64,000 nt of DNA, taken from assembly GCA_016703335.1 (NCBI GenBank), contig JADJCG010000015.1, positions 106,395-170,394 of the forward strand. Reading direction: 5' to 3'. The position numbers were made by a program, and so were the translations under genes. The DNA comes from Caulobacteraceae bacterium (GTDB lineage Bacteria; Pseudomonadota; Alphaproteobacteria; Caulobacterales; Aquidulcibacteraceae). This document shows, in pieces, positions 18,798-28,531 of the stretch. A model generated the notes under the pieces. That model did not search any database. It saw nothing but the letters and a program-made list of their open reading frames with translations, and was not told where the DNA came from. Numbering within the stretch: the stretch's first letter is position 1; every line of letters begins with the position of its first letter.

Positions 18798-21700
18798 GCG
18801 AGCCGCTCGACGCCGTCGCCGAAGCCACGCAAGCGCAAGGGCAGGCGGCGCACCCGCACGTCTCGGTGTTCGTCACCGCAAACGCCGGCTCCGGCAAGAC
18901 GAAGGTGCTTGTTGATCGCATCGCGCGCCTACTGCTCGAAGGTTCGAAGCCCTCAGCGTTCCTCTGCATTACCTACACAAAGGCGGCTGCGGCTGAGATG
19001 CAGCGCCGCTTGTTCGAGCGCCTCGGCGGTTGGTGTGTCGCCGACGACAAGAGTCTCTCCGCCGAACTAGAGAAACTCGGCGCCAACGCCGCCGACCTCC
19101 CGCGCGCCCGCGCCCTCTTCGCGCAGGCGCTCGAGACGCCGGGCGGTCTCAAGATCCAAACCATCCACGCCTTCTGCGAACGCCTGCTCGCGCGCTTTCC
19201 GCTCGAAGCGCACGTGCCACCGGGTTTCGACATTGCTGATGAAGCGCGCTCTGCTGCCTTGCTCGGCGATGCCCGCGCGAAGGCCGCGCTGTCCGACGGC
19301 GGTCAACGCGACGCCTTCCGCCGTTTCGCCAAGCGCCTTTACAGCGATCACCTCGAAGGCCTGCTCGATCGCCTAGCAATGCGCCGCGCCGAGTTTCATC
19401 GCTTCGCGCAAAAACACCAGGGCGAACTCTTCGCCGCCCAAAAGCTGCGTGAACGACACGGCGTCACGCAGAACGCCGAAGACTACACACGCGAATTTCT
19501 AGCGCGCTGGCGCTGCAACGAGTTGCGCGATGCAGCAAACGCGCTTTGTGAGGGCAGCGCCAATGACTGCAAAGCCGGTGAACGGCTGCGGGTCGTTCTG
19601 GATTGCATCGAACGCAACGACAGCGATGCGGCAATGCTCGCTTGTTTCGCTTTCGCGCTGACGGACGGCAAGCTCCGCACCAATTTCGTCACCAAAGGCA
19701 CGCAAGCGACGCATTCGTGGCTCGAACCACGCGTGCGCGCTTTCGCCGAAGCCGCCGCCGAAGCGCGCGATACGCTGAACGCCATCGAGCGCGCCGAAGA
19801 CGCGATCGCGGCGCTCGCGCTCGCACTGAAGCTCGACGAAGCCTACGCCGAGGCCAAGACCCGCTCGGGCGTTCTCGACTTCGACGATCTCATCGAGCAT
19901 GCGCAAGCGTTGCTGCAGCACTCCGAAGCAGCGCCGTGGGTGCTCTACAAGCTCGATGGCGGCCTGGATCACATCCTCATTGATGAAGGCCAGGACACCA
20001 GTCCTTCGCAGTGGGATCTGATTACGCCGCTGCAAAACGAGTTCTTTGCTGGGCTCGGCGCGCGCGACCGCGAACGCACCGTCTTTCTCGGTCGGCGATC
20101 CAAAGCAAAGCATCTACGCCTTCCAAGGCGCCGACCCCGAGCGTTTCCTCGCCGAAGCGCAAAACCTTTCGACGCGCGTTCACACCGCCGAAAAGAAATT
20201 CGCCGCGCCGGAGTTGCGCACATCATTCCGCTCGTCGCCGGAAATTCTCCGCGCGGTCGATGAAACGATGAAGGGCAAGCCGCTCGTGGCTGGCCTAGGC
20301 GCGCACGATGAAATCGTCCACCTCGCCGCGCGCGCCAATGAGCCTGGCGTCGTTGAAGTCTGGCCACTCACGCCAAAGCCCGTCATCGCCGATGCCGAGC
20401 CGTGGGACGCGCCCATGGATATGGAGCGTGAGAGCAGCGCTCACGTCGTGCTCGCCAAACGCATCGCTAAGCATGTGAAAGCAATGATCGAAGCGCGCGA
20501 GGCGGTTTGGGACAAAGGCGCGCTTGCGGCCCATGCACGCCGGCGATGTGCTGGCGCTGGTCCGCAAACGCGGCGCGATGTTCCGTGAGCTGATCAAAGC
20601 CTTCAAGCGCGAAAAGCTTCCCGTCGCGGGCGCCGATCGCATGGTGCTGCGCGATGAACTCGCGGTGCAAGATTGCTTGGCGCTTATGCAAGTCGCGCTT
20701 GATCCGGCCGATGATCTCTCACTTGCGTGCGTGCTCAAAGGGCCGTGGTGCAATCTCACCAGCGACGACGAGGACATCTTCCCGCTGGCTTACGAACGCG
20801 GCGCCGAACGCCTCATCGATCGCCTGTTTGCGAGCACGGAAACGAAATACAGGCACGCACAGGCCTTCGTACGCGAACTCACGGACCGTCGTGGCGCTGA
20901 CCCGTTTGCGTTCCTAAGCTGGGCGCTGGAAACGCAGCACGACGGCAGATCCGGCTGGTTAGGCATTTTCTCCCGCCTGGGCCCGGAAACGCGCGATCCA
21001 CTGGAAGAGCTTCTACAGCGCGCTCTTAAGCTGCCGCATCACGTCGCGCCGACTTTGCAGCGCTTTCTCTACGATATCGAACTCGACGCTCAGCAGATCA
21101 AACGCGAGCTCGAAGCTGAAACCGGCGCTATTCGCGTGATGACCGTCCACGGCGCCAAAGGCCTCGAAGCGCCGGTCGTTATCCTACCGGACTCAACCGG
21201 CGATGTTGGCGATACGCCGGACAACGGGCTCTTGTTCGACGACGACAACGGTCCGTTCGTTTCGTTCAGCTCAAAGGGCGACGACGAACCCAGCGCCGAA
21301 GCGCGTGCCGCGCACAAGGATCGCATGCTCGGCGAGCATTGGCGGCTGCTCTATGTGGCGATGACGCGCGCGCGTGACCGGCTCATCGTCTGTGGCCCTC
21401 AATGGCGCAACGCGGAAGCGCCGAACGTGAGCTGGCGCGCCGCCGTGCATGAGGCGCTGGAGCAGCTCGGCGCCGAGAAGGTCGAAACGCCGTTCGGCGA
21501 AGGCCTGCGACTCGGCAAGCCCCAGATCGCGGATGCTCAAGCTTCGACGCCGCAAGACCACGTAACGTTGCCAGCGTGGGCGCGAACGCCGGTGCCTGGC
21601 GCAGCGCGTATCGAGATCGCAGCGCCGTCGCGGCTGCACCGCATCGATCCAGCGTTGTTCTCACCGCGCGGCGAGGGGCAAAGCGCTTCCGCCGTGGCCG

Positions 21701-22178
21701 TCTCATTCACGGCCTGCTCGAACGACTTCCCGAACTCGCGCCGGACAAACGCGAAGCCGCGGCGCTAGCGTGGCTGACGCGTCAAGGCGCGGAAGAGGCG
21801 GAGGCGGATCAGTTCACACGCGAAGCGCTGAGCGTCATCAATGATAAGCGCTTCGCCGCGGTGTTCTCACTAACGAGCCGCGCCGAAGCGCCGATCATTG
21901 GCGAGGTGTGCGGCAAGGCCATTCGAGGCGTCGTCGATCGTCTCGCCGTCGAGAAGGATCGCGTGCTTGTGCTGGATTTCAAAACCGATCGCCCGGCGCC
22001 AACCGATGCCGCCGATGCGCCTGATTCGTATGTGATGCAGCTCGCCCTTTATCGTGAGGTTCTGCGCAAGATTTTCCCCGGCAAAACCGTCTCCTGCGCA
22101 TTGCTGTGGACCGAAAAACCGCATCTTATGGAGTTGCCGGACAGCCGTTTGGATGATGTTTTCGCTACGTTCGCCTGA
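18794..22178 (+). pseudogene. addA: AddA helicase-nuclease subunit, three frameshifts
   Basis: The UvrD-like helicase plus nuclease partner of AddB. Motifs appear in order but in three frames: Walker A ANAGSGKTKVLVDR and TYTKAAAAEMQRR; motif II LIDEGQDTSPSQWD; then, in a new frame, VGDPKQSIYAFQGADPERF; then VMTVHGAKGLEAPV and RLLYVAMTRARDRL; finally the nuclease VLDFKTDRPAP. Changes occur near 20090 (one extra base, restoring TVFSVGDPK), near 20520 (one extra base) and near 21680 (one base missing). Repaired length is about 1128 residues, normal for AddA. With addB intact and all motifs conserved, sequencing error is more likely than a true pseudogene. Confidence 0.88.
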
Positions 22179-22247
22179 GGTTGAATCCTTAACCGGCGCA
22201 CCCTACATGGCATGAACGAATTTCACGGTTCCGAAGGAGCAAATTCC

Positions 22248-22568
22248 GTGGCCACCAACAAAGTTTCCGACGATAGTTTCGATGCCGACGTGCTGAAATC
22301 AGGCCGTCCGGTCCTCGTGGACTTCTGGGCGGAATGGTGCGGCCCGTGCAAGCAGATCGGCCCGGCGCTTGAAGAGATCGCCGCCGAAATGGGCGATCGC
22401 GTTCAAGTCGTGAAGCTGAACATCGACGATAATCCGATGACGCCAGGCAAGTACGGCGTGCGCGGCATCCCGACGCTCATGGTGTTCAAGGACGGCAAAG
22501 TCGCCTCGACGAAAGTTGGAGCGATGCCGAAGTCCAAGATCGTCGAGTGGCTGAACGAGAGCGTCTAA
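22248..22568 (+). CDS. trxA: Thioredoxin
   Basis: A 106-residue thioredoxin with FWAEWCGPCKQIGP carrying the CGPC redox site, and the cis-Pro loop GIPTLMVF. It keeps cytoplasmic proteins reduced. GTG 22248 is chosen because GAAGGAG lies 8 bases upstream. The upstream ATG 22212 would add 12 residues unlike thioredoxins and lacks a ribosome site. The position after addA matches other Caulobacterales. It faces the convergent folC end at 22572. Confidence 0.95.
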   Translation: MATNKVSDDSFDADVLKSGRPVLVDFWAEWCGPCKQIGPALEEIAAEMGDRVQVVKLNIDDNPMTPGKYGVRGIPTLMVFKDGKVASTKVGAMPKSKIVEWLNESV

Positions 22569-22571
22569 ACG

Positions 22572-23845
22572 CTACTCCGCCGCCAACGCTTCGGCGGCCA
22601 GCAAAAACGAACCACAGATCAGAACAAGCGGCTCGGGAAACCGGGCCGCGTTTTGCATGGCGTGACGCAAGGACGGCGCGGCGCTGGCTTTCAGCCCGAG
22701 TTTGCGCGCGCGCTCAGCCAGTTCCTTCGGCGGCACGTGCGCTTCCGAGAGCGGCACGGTGATAACTTTGTCCACATAGGGACCGAGCGTTGCCAGGAAC
22801 GTGTCCGCATCCTTGCGCGCGCGCATGCCGATGATCGCGACGGTCGCGCCCGAAAACGCACGCGTCGGCTCAATCCACTGCGCGAGCGCGGAGCCGGCGG
22901 CGTGGGCGTTGTGGCCGGCGTCAACCCACACAGCGCCGCCATCGTCCGGACGCGCGCGCTGAACGCTGCCCGCCGCGTAGCCGCTGAAGGCGGGCGAGAA
23001 AGAACGCGTTGCCGTGCTATGCCCAGGCGCATGCGTGTCATCAAAATCAGCAGTTCATCGCGTGAAGGGCCGCGACAAGCGAGGCCAGCGTTTTCGATCT
23101 GATGGCCGCCTTGGAAGAGGGAGCGGAGATCCACGAGCCGGTCGGTGGCCTGCACACGAGCCGCCCGTTGATCGAACGCGTCCCACTCGACACCGCAGCG
23201 GAAAAGCGGCGCGCCCATACGCTCGGCTTGCGCCTCGATGACTTCCATCGCCTCCGGCGCCTGCCGCGCAACGATCGCCGGCACGCCTGACTTCAGAATG
23301 CCGGCCTTGTGCCTCGCGATTTCCGGAGAGCGTCGCGCCCAGAGCGTCCACATGGTCCAAGCCGATCGGCGTGATCACCGTCGCCGGGGTTGGCGATGAC
23401 ATTGGTGGAGTCGTCGCGCCCGCCCATGCCGGCTTCGATCAGAACAATATCCGCCTGGCGTCGCGAAAGAGCAGGAAAGCGGCTGCGACCTGCGCATCGA
23501 AATGCGTGAGCGATGAATCAACGCGCGCGATCTCTTCAGCAACCGCGATCAATTCATCTTGCTCGTCCGCAAATCGGCGCGATCTCAAAGCGTTCGCAGC
23601 TCAAACAGGTGGGGCTTCACGAACGAATGCACCTTGAGCTTCATGCCCCACGCGAGCGTGCGCATGAACGCGATGGTCGAGCCTTTGCCGTTGGTGCCCG
23701 CAAAGTGGACGATTGGCGGCAGCTTCAGCTGCGGTGAGCCAAGTGCTTCTAGCGCCGTGCGCAAACGACCGAGATCGAACGGCTTGCCGTGCCCGAACTC
23801 CGGGCCGAACAACTTTTCGAACTTCTCGGCCCCCGAGTCGCTCAA
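22572..23845 (-). pseudogene. folC: Folylpolyglutamate synthase / dihydrofolate synthase FolC, multiple frameshifts
   Basis: FolC adds glutamates to folate and makes dihydrofolate from dihydropteroate. The N-terminus reads FEKLFGPEFGHGKPFDLGR, with the ATP loop HFAGTNGKGSTIAFMR and VKPHLFE. Later parts are spread over several frames: DELIAVAEEIARVD and DAQVAAAFLLF; TVITPIGLDHVDALG; ARHKAGILKSGVPAIVARQ; GGHQIENAGLA; and finally WVDAGHNAHAAGSALAQW to the C-terminus. At least five frame changes are needed (near 23590, 23550, 23400, 23330 and 23075, with others possible). Every expected block is present in order, so an unreliable stretch of assembly is likely, though real decay cannot be excluded. 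It is the last gene after trpA-accD. Confidence 0.8.
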
Positions 23846-23847
23846 AC

Positions 23848-24825
23848 CTACTCCGCCGCTTTCGCGCGCGGCGGGGCCGCCTGCTTCGGAGGCTTGTTCT
23901 TGTCTTTGCTCGGTGCGCTTTCAGTGGCGGCTTCGGCGAAATCAACCGTCTCGCTATCGCCTTGCGTCGCTGCGCGCTTGTGCATGAGCACTGAAAGCAA
24001 CGTCGCGACGGTCGCCTTTAGCTTCCGGCGGTCGACGACCATGTCGACCATGCCCTTGTCCAAGAGGTACTCTGAACGTTGGAAACCTTCAGGCAACTTC
24101 TGGCGAATGGTCTGCTCGATCACGCGTGGGCCGGCAAAGCCGATCAGTGCGCCAGGCTCGGCGATGTGGACGTCGCCAAGCATCGCATACGACGCTGTCA
24201 CGCCGCCCGTCGTCGGATCAGCCAGCACCACGAGATACGGCAGACCCGCTTCGCGCAGCATCTGGATCGCCAGCGTCGTGCGCGGCATCTGCATCAGCGA
24301 AAGAATGCCTTCCTGCATCCGGGCGCCGCCCGATGACGTCACCATTACCATCGCCGCTTTGCGGCGCACGGCGGATTCAGCCGCTGCAATGAACGCTTCG
24401 CCCGCGGCCATGCCCAGCGAGCCGCCCATGAATTCGAAATCTTGCACGAGCACGACAGCATGCGCGCCGCCGATGCGGCCGTAGCCAGCTTCCATCGTGT
24501 CTTCACGGCCAACCTTGGCGCGCGCGCCCTTTAGGCGATCGACGTACTTTTTATCGTCTTTGAACTTCAGTGGATCGGCAGCGACCTTCGGCAGCGGAAT
24601 CTTCTGCCAAGCTTGATCATCGAACATGATCTTGAAGCGTGCTTCTGGCCCAATGCGCATGTGGAAGCCGGACGGCGTTACCCAATCGGCGGCCTCGAGT
24701 TCGGCGCGATAGATCAGATCGCCCGAAAGCGGATCCTTGATCCAGAGATTGTCAGGCGTTTCGCGCGCGTCATCCGGCTTCTTCTTCGACAGGCCGGGCC
24801 GCGCGAAATTCGACAGCCAATTCAT
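23848..24825 (-). CDS. accD: Acetyl-CoA carboxylase carboxyltransferase subunit beta
   Basis: A 325-residue AccD. It pairs with AccA to transfer carboxyl from biotin to acetyl-CoA, the first step of fatty-acid synthesis. Family blocks seen include TSSGGARMQEGILSLMQM and LIGFAGPRVIEQTIRQKLPEGFQ. The N-terminal zinc ribbon of E. coli AccD (four Cys) aligns to Asp31, Ser34, Thr50 and Gly53 here, so all four ligands are missing. A Lys/Pro/Ala-rich tail ends the protein. Its start overlaps the trpA stop by 4 bases (ATGA). Third gene of the trpB-secreted protein-trpA-accD-folC run, conserved in alphaproteobacteria. Confidence 0.93.
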   Translation of the reverse strand: MNWLSNFARPGLSKKKPDDARETPDNLWIKDPLSGDLIYRAELEAADWVTPSGFHMRIGPEARFKIMFDDQAWQKIPLPKVAADPLKFKDDKKYVDRLKGARAKVGREDTMEAGYGRIGGAHAVVLVQDFEFMGGSLGMAAGEAFIAAAESAVRRKAAMVMVTSSGGARMQEGILSLMQMPRTTLAIQMLREAGLPYLVVLADPTTGGVTASYAMLGDVHIAEPGALIGFAGPRVIEQTIRQKLPEGFQRSEYLLDKGMVDMVVDRRKLKATVATLLSVLMHKRAATQGDSETVDFAEAATESAPSKDKNKPPKQAAPPRAKAAE

Positions 24826-25649
24826 GCGGGTGTTCCTTCAAGTTCACGCGCTGATCGCACAGCTTCGCTCAACTGAGCGACTTTGCGCAAGACGCGTTCA
24901 ACCGCCTGGGGCGCTGGCCCGGCGGTAATTTCGTCCACAAAAGCCGAGCCGACAACGACGGCGTCCGCATTTACTGCAATGGCGCGAGCCGCTTCCGGCT
25001 CACGCACCCCAAAACCGACGGCGATGGGGAGGTCTGTGGCGCGCTTCAGTCTTTCCACCGCTGCGCGCACCTGAGCCGAGGTCGCGGCATTCGCGCCTGT
25101 GACCCCAGCTACGGAGACATAATACAGGAAACCAGAGGCCCCATCGAGCACCTTGGTTAAACGGCCATCATCCGTCGTTGGCGTCGCGAGGCGGATAATC
25201 GATAGGCCGCTCGAGGGAAACGTCGCGCGAAGCGGCGCGTCTTCCTCCGGCGGCAGATCAACGATGATCACGCCATCCGCGCCGGACGCTGCCATCGCCT
25301 TCGCGAATGCCTCGTAGCCCATGCTCTCAATCGGATTGGCGTAGCCCATCAGAATGAGCGGCGTGTCTCTATCCGTTTCGCGAAAGCGCCGCGCTAGGTC
25401 GAGCGTCTGCTTCAGCGAACCGCCCGCCTTCAGCGCGCGCAACGCCGCCTTCTGAATGCTCGGGCCGTCCGCCATCGGATCGCTGAACGGAAAGCCAAGC
25501 TCGATCACATCCGCGCCCGCTGCTGGAAGGCCGCGCAAAATTTCGAAGCACGTTTCGTGATCCGGATCAGACGCCATCACATACGCGACAAGCCCAGCGC
25601 GGCCCTCGCGTTTCAGTGCAGCAAAGCGAGAGGCGAGGCGCGTGCTCAA
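24822..25649 (-). CDS. trpA: Tryptophan synthase alpha subunit
   Basis: A 275-residue TIM-barrel subunit that cleaves indole-3-glycerol phosphate to indole, passed to TrpB. Signatures are VIELGFPFSDPMADGPSIQ and DGVIIVDLPPEE, plus YYVSVAGVTGA. The family catalytic Glu/Asp lie in the first two. The start overlaps the small secreted-protein gene and the stop overlaps accD, both by ATGA, so it is tightly coupled. Length is normal. Confidence 0.95.
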   Translation of the reverse strand: MSTRLASRFAALKREGRAGLVAYVMASDPDHETCFEILRGLPAAGADVIELGFPFSDPMADGPSIQKAALRALKAGGSLKQTLDLARRFRETDRDTPLILMGYANPIESMGYEAFAKAMAASGADGVIIVDLPPEEDAPLRATFPSSGLSIIRLATPTTDDGRLTKVLDGASGFLYYVSVAGVTGANAATSAQVRAAVERLKRATDLPIAVGFGVREPEAARAIAVNADAVVVGSAFVDEITAGPAPQAVERVLRKVAQLSEAVRSARELEGTPA

Positions 25650-26086
25650 CCCGACTGGCTCTCATTGCAACGCGGGGTGCGGTCGAGCGCGAACCAGAGC
25701 ACGTTCACCTGCGCGTCTTCTTCGCCCGGCGGATAGTTGCTCGGGAAGATGTTGAGCACGCGACGGCAATTGTTTTCGTCCGTGCGCTCGGCGGTCATGC
25801 CGCCCGGAACGTAATTGCCCTGATGCCATCCCTGCGCACCGAGCTGACCGATATATTGAGAGCTGATTTCTCCGCCAATGACCGCGGGCATTGTAACGCA
25901 AGCGATTTCGAAGCGCGCCGTGTTGGTAATCGACGCCGGATACATGCAATCGTCCGGCACGATCGAGCCGTCGACGATTTCGAGATTGAGCGAGTCCGGC
26001 ATGAGGTGCGTGGCGCCGGCCGCGAAAGCGGGCGTCGACAACGCGAGGATTGAGCAGAGGCCGGCAAATACTGATGTAAGTTTCAA
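25646..26086 (-). CDS. Small secreted hypothetical protein embedded in the trp operon
   Basis: A 146-residue protein with a clear signal peptide (MKLTSVFAGLCSILALSTPAFA). Its mature part has four Cys, which may form disulfides, and a conserved-looking core (NLEIVDGSIVPDDCMYPAS, GEISSQYIGQLGAQGWHQGN). It overlaps trpB upstream and trpA downstream, each by 4 bases (ATGA), so ribosomes probably move straight through. No enzyme of tryptophan synthesis is expected in the periplasm. I do not recognise the family. The overlaps and intact frame suggest that it is a real gene rather than a chance reading frame. Confidence 0.8.
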   Translation of the reverse strand: MKLTSVFAGLCSILALSTPAFAAGATHLMPDSLNLEIVDGSIVPDDCMYPASITNTARFEIACVTMPAVIGGEISSQYIGQLGAQGWHQGNYVPGGMTAERTDENNCRRVLNIFPSNYPPGEEDAQVNVLWFALDRTPRCNESQSG

Positions 26087-27297
26087 AGCTTCACTCCTAA
26101 CGCGTCCGCGACAGTGAACACGTCCTTATCCCCGCGCCCGCAGAGGTTCATGATGAGCAGACCGTCTTTGCCGATCTCGCGCGCCACATCTCCAACACGC
26201 GCCAGCGCGTGAGATGGTTCCAATGCCGGCAGAATGCCCTCGAGTTTCGCACACAATTTGAACGCTTCGAGCGCCTCGGTGTCGGTGGCGCTGAGGTATT
26301 GGGCGCGACCGATATCGGCCAAGTAAGAATGCTCCGGGCCAACGCCTGGGTAATCGAGGCCGGCGCTGATCGAGTGGCCTTCGAGGATTTGGCCGTCTTC
26401 GTTCTGCAGCAAGTACGTCCGGTTGCCATGAAGCACACCCGGGCGTCCGCCATTGATCGCCGCGCTATGCTCGAAGCGATCGTCGATGCCGCGACCCGCC
26501 GCTTCAACGCCGATCAAGCGCACGTTCTCGTCGGCAATAAACGGATGAAATAGCCCAATCGCGTTCGAGCCGCCGCCGATGCACGCCATCACCGCATCCG
26601 GCAAACGGCCTTCGCGCTCCAAAATCTGCTCGCGCGCTTCGCGACCAATCACGCTTTGAAAATCGCGCACCATTTCCGGATAGGGGTGTGGACCCGCCGC
26701 AGTGCCGATGCAGTAGAACGTATCCGCGACGTTGGTCACCCAATCGCGCAGCGCTTCGTTCATCGCGTCTTTCAGCGTCGCAGCGCCGCTCGTCACTGGC
26801 CGTACTTCGGCGCCCAGCAACTTCATGCGGAAGACGTTCGGCTTCTGGCGCTCAATATCCGTCGCGCCCATGAACACGACGCATGGCAAACCTAAGCGCG
26901 CACACACGGTCGCCGTTGCTACGCCGTGCTGCCCAGCGCCCGTCTCAGCGATGATACGCGTCTTGCCCATGCGCAGGGCCAGCAGGACTTGCCCTAGGCA
27001 GTTGTTGATCTTGTGCGCGCCGGTGTGATTGAGCTCGTCGCGCTTAAAGTAGATCTTCGCGCCGCCGTGATGGTCTGTGAGCCGCTCGGCAAAATAGAGA
27101 GGCGAGGGCCGGCCCACATAATGGGTCCAGAAGTCCTGCATCGTCGCCGCGAACGCGGGATCAGTCTGCGCGGCGCGATACGCGCGCTCCAGGTCGAGCA
27201 CGAGCGGCATCAAAGTCTCGGCGACGAACCGCCCGCCGTACGGGCCAAATCGGCCTTCGGCGTCGGGTAGGTCTTGCCAGTTGCGGCGCACGTCCAT
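26083..27297 (-). CDS. trpB: Tryptophan synthase beta subunit
   Basis: A 404-residue PLP enzyme joining indole and serine. The PLP-lysine region reads RDELNHTGAHKINNCLGQVL; the Lys follows AH. The phosphate-binding GGGSNAIGLFHPF and the C-terminal NLCGRGDKD are present. It starts 10 bases after trpF on the same strand. The usual TrpB opening is present (DAEGRFGPYGGRFVAETLMP). Confidence 0.96.
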   Translation of the reverse strand: MDVRRNWQDLPDAEGRFGPYGGRFVAETLMPLVLDLERAYRAAQTDPAFAATMQDFWTHYVGRPSPLYFAERLTDHHGGAKIYFKRDELNHTGAHKINNCLGQVLLALRMGKTRIIAETGAGQHGVATATVCARLGLPCVVFMGATDIERQKPNVFRMKLLGAEVRPVTSGAATLKDAMNEALRDWVTNVADTFYCIGTAAGPHPYPEMVRDFQSVIGREAREQILEREGRLPDAVMACIGGGSNAIGLFHPFIADENVRLIGVEAAGRGIDDRFEHSAAINGGRPGVLHGNRTYLLQNEDGQILEGHSISAGLDYPGVGPEHSYLADIGRAQYLSATDTEALEAFKLCAKLEGILPALEPSHALARVGDVAREIGKDGLLIMNLCGRGDKDVFTVADALGVKL

Positions 27298-27307
27298 GGG
27301 GGAGGAT

Positions 27308-27940
27308 TTAAACTTCCGCAGCCGCCAAGAATTGGGCGATCAGGTGGGGGTCCTTTAGGCCTGGGCTGCTTTCCACACCAGAGGAGACGTCCACAAGGTC
27401 GGCGCCGGATACCTGAATCGCTTCTTTGACGTTACTGGGGTTCAGCCCCCCGGCCAAAAACCAAGGCCGGTCGATTTGGGCCCCGGCCGTCACGCCCCAA
27501 TCGAATGGAAGGGCATTGCCGCCTGGCAGGCCACCCTTGGGCACCTGGGCGTCGAAAAGGAAGAAATCGACGATTGGGTAGTAGGGCGGCAGGGTCGCGA
27601 AATCCTCGTGCTTGGCGATGCCCACGGCCTTGATGAGGCCGCGCCGGGCAAAGGGGCGCACTTCGGCTGCCCGTTTGGTGCTCTCGCTCCCGTGGAGCTG
27701 GATCCAGTCGGGCTGCGCTGCGACGTTCGCCGCCGCTAGGTGACCGTCATCGGCGTTGACCGTGACCAGCACAGTCTCGACCCGTCCGCGCGCGCGCGCT
27801 GCCAACGCCGCCAGCTTGTCCATCGACAAGAAGCGCGGGCTCTTGGGGTACGTCACAAAGCCAACAAAGCGCGCGCCGCCTTCGATGGCGGCGTCGAGCG
27901 CTTCGACCGTGGTGATCCCGCAGATTTTGGCGTCAGGCAT
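27308..27940 (-). CDS. trpF: Phosphoribosylanthranilate isomerase
   Basis: TrpF isomerises phosphoribosylanthranilate in tryptophan synthesis. The family start KICGITTVEALDAA and FVGFVTYPKSPRF are present, and the C-terminal phosphate site is visible (FLAGGLNPSNVKEAI, VDVSSGVE). ATG 27940 gives 210 residues beginning MPDAKICG, close to the usual length; ATG 27976 would add 12 residues. Neither has a strong ribosome site. It is the first gene of the trpF-trpB-secreted protein-trpA-accD-folC run; mscL ends about 75 bases upstream on the same strand. Confidence 0.93.
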   Translation of the reverse strand: MPDAKICGITTVEALDAAIEGGARFVGFVTYPKSPRFLSMDKLAALAARARGRVETVLVTVNADDGHLAAANVAAQPDWIQLHGSESTKRAAEVRPFARRGLIKAVGIAKHEDFATLPPYYPIVDFFLFDAQVPKGGLPGGNALPFDWGVTAGAQIDRPWFLAGGLNPSNVKEAIQVSGADLVDVSSGVESSPGLKDPHLIAQFLAAAEV

Positions 27941-28015
27941 AGGCGGACACGTAGCGACGAAATCAGCCGCCGTCATCCCGCGGCTGATCTCAAGGCGAAA
28001 GCTGGTGCGCTTGCG

Positions 28016-28435
28016 CTACTTCTTTAGCAGGTCGCGGATTTCCGTTAGCAACTTGATGTCTGCCGGCGTTTCGGCGATTGGCGCGGGCTTGACCTCTTCC
28101 TTGCGCTTCATCGTGTTCATGCCCTGGATGATCAAGAACATGACCCACGCGACGATCGCGAACTTCAAAACGGCGGTCAGGAATTTGCCGTACGCAAACA
28201 CCGCGCCTTGCTCACGCGCTGCATCCAGCGTCGTTGCCGTCACCGCGCTTGAGAGCGGGAAGAAGTAGTTCGAGAAGTCGAGCCCGCCCGTCACCGAGCC
28301 GACCAGTGGCATGATCAAGTCGTCGACCAGCGAGGAGACGATTGTCCCAAACGCTGCGCCGATGATCACGCCGACCGCTAGGTCAACCACGTTGCCCTTG
28401 AGAGCAAATTCCCGAAATTCCTTGAGCATGGACAT
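28016..28435 (-). CDS. mscL: Large-conductance mechanosensitive channel
   Basis: A 139-residue MscL. The N-terminus is typical (KEFREFALKGNVVDLAVGVIIGAAFGTIVSSLVDDLIMPLVG). The second TM is FAIVAWVMFLIIQGMNTMKR, and a C-terminal amphipathic bundle follows (IKLLTEIRDLLKK). It opens as an emergency valve under hypo-osmotic shock. It reads in the same direction as the trp genes but may have its own unit. A second mechanosensitive-like gene is at 684-1940. Confidence 0.97.
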   Translation of the reverse strand: MSMLKEFREFALKGNVVDLAVGVIIGAAFGTIVSSLVDDLIMPLVGSVTGGLDFSNYFFPLSSAVTATTLDAAREQGAVFAYGKFLTAVLKFAIVAWVMFLIIQGMNTMKRKEEVKPAPIAETPADIKLLTEIRDLLKK

Positions 28436-28531
28436 GAGTGTGTCTCCGCTAGCAGTGCCCCCAAACGGACTTCGGCGAGCCTTGGGAGGATTTGGCGCGG
28501 CTTGCTAGGTCAGACAGGGGAGTAAAGCTCC

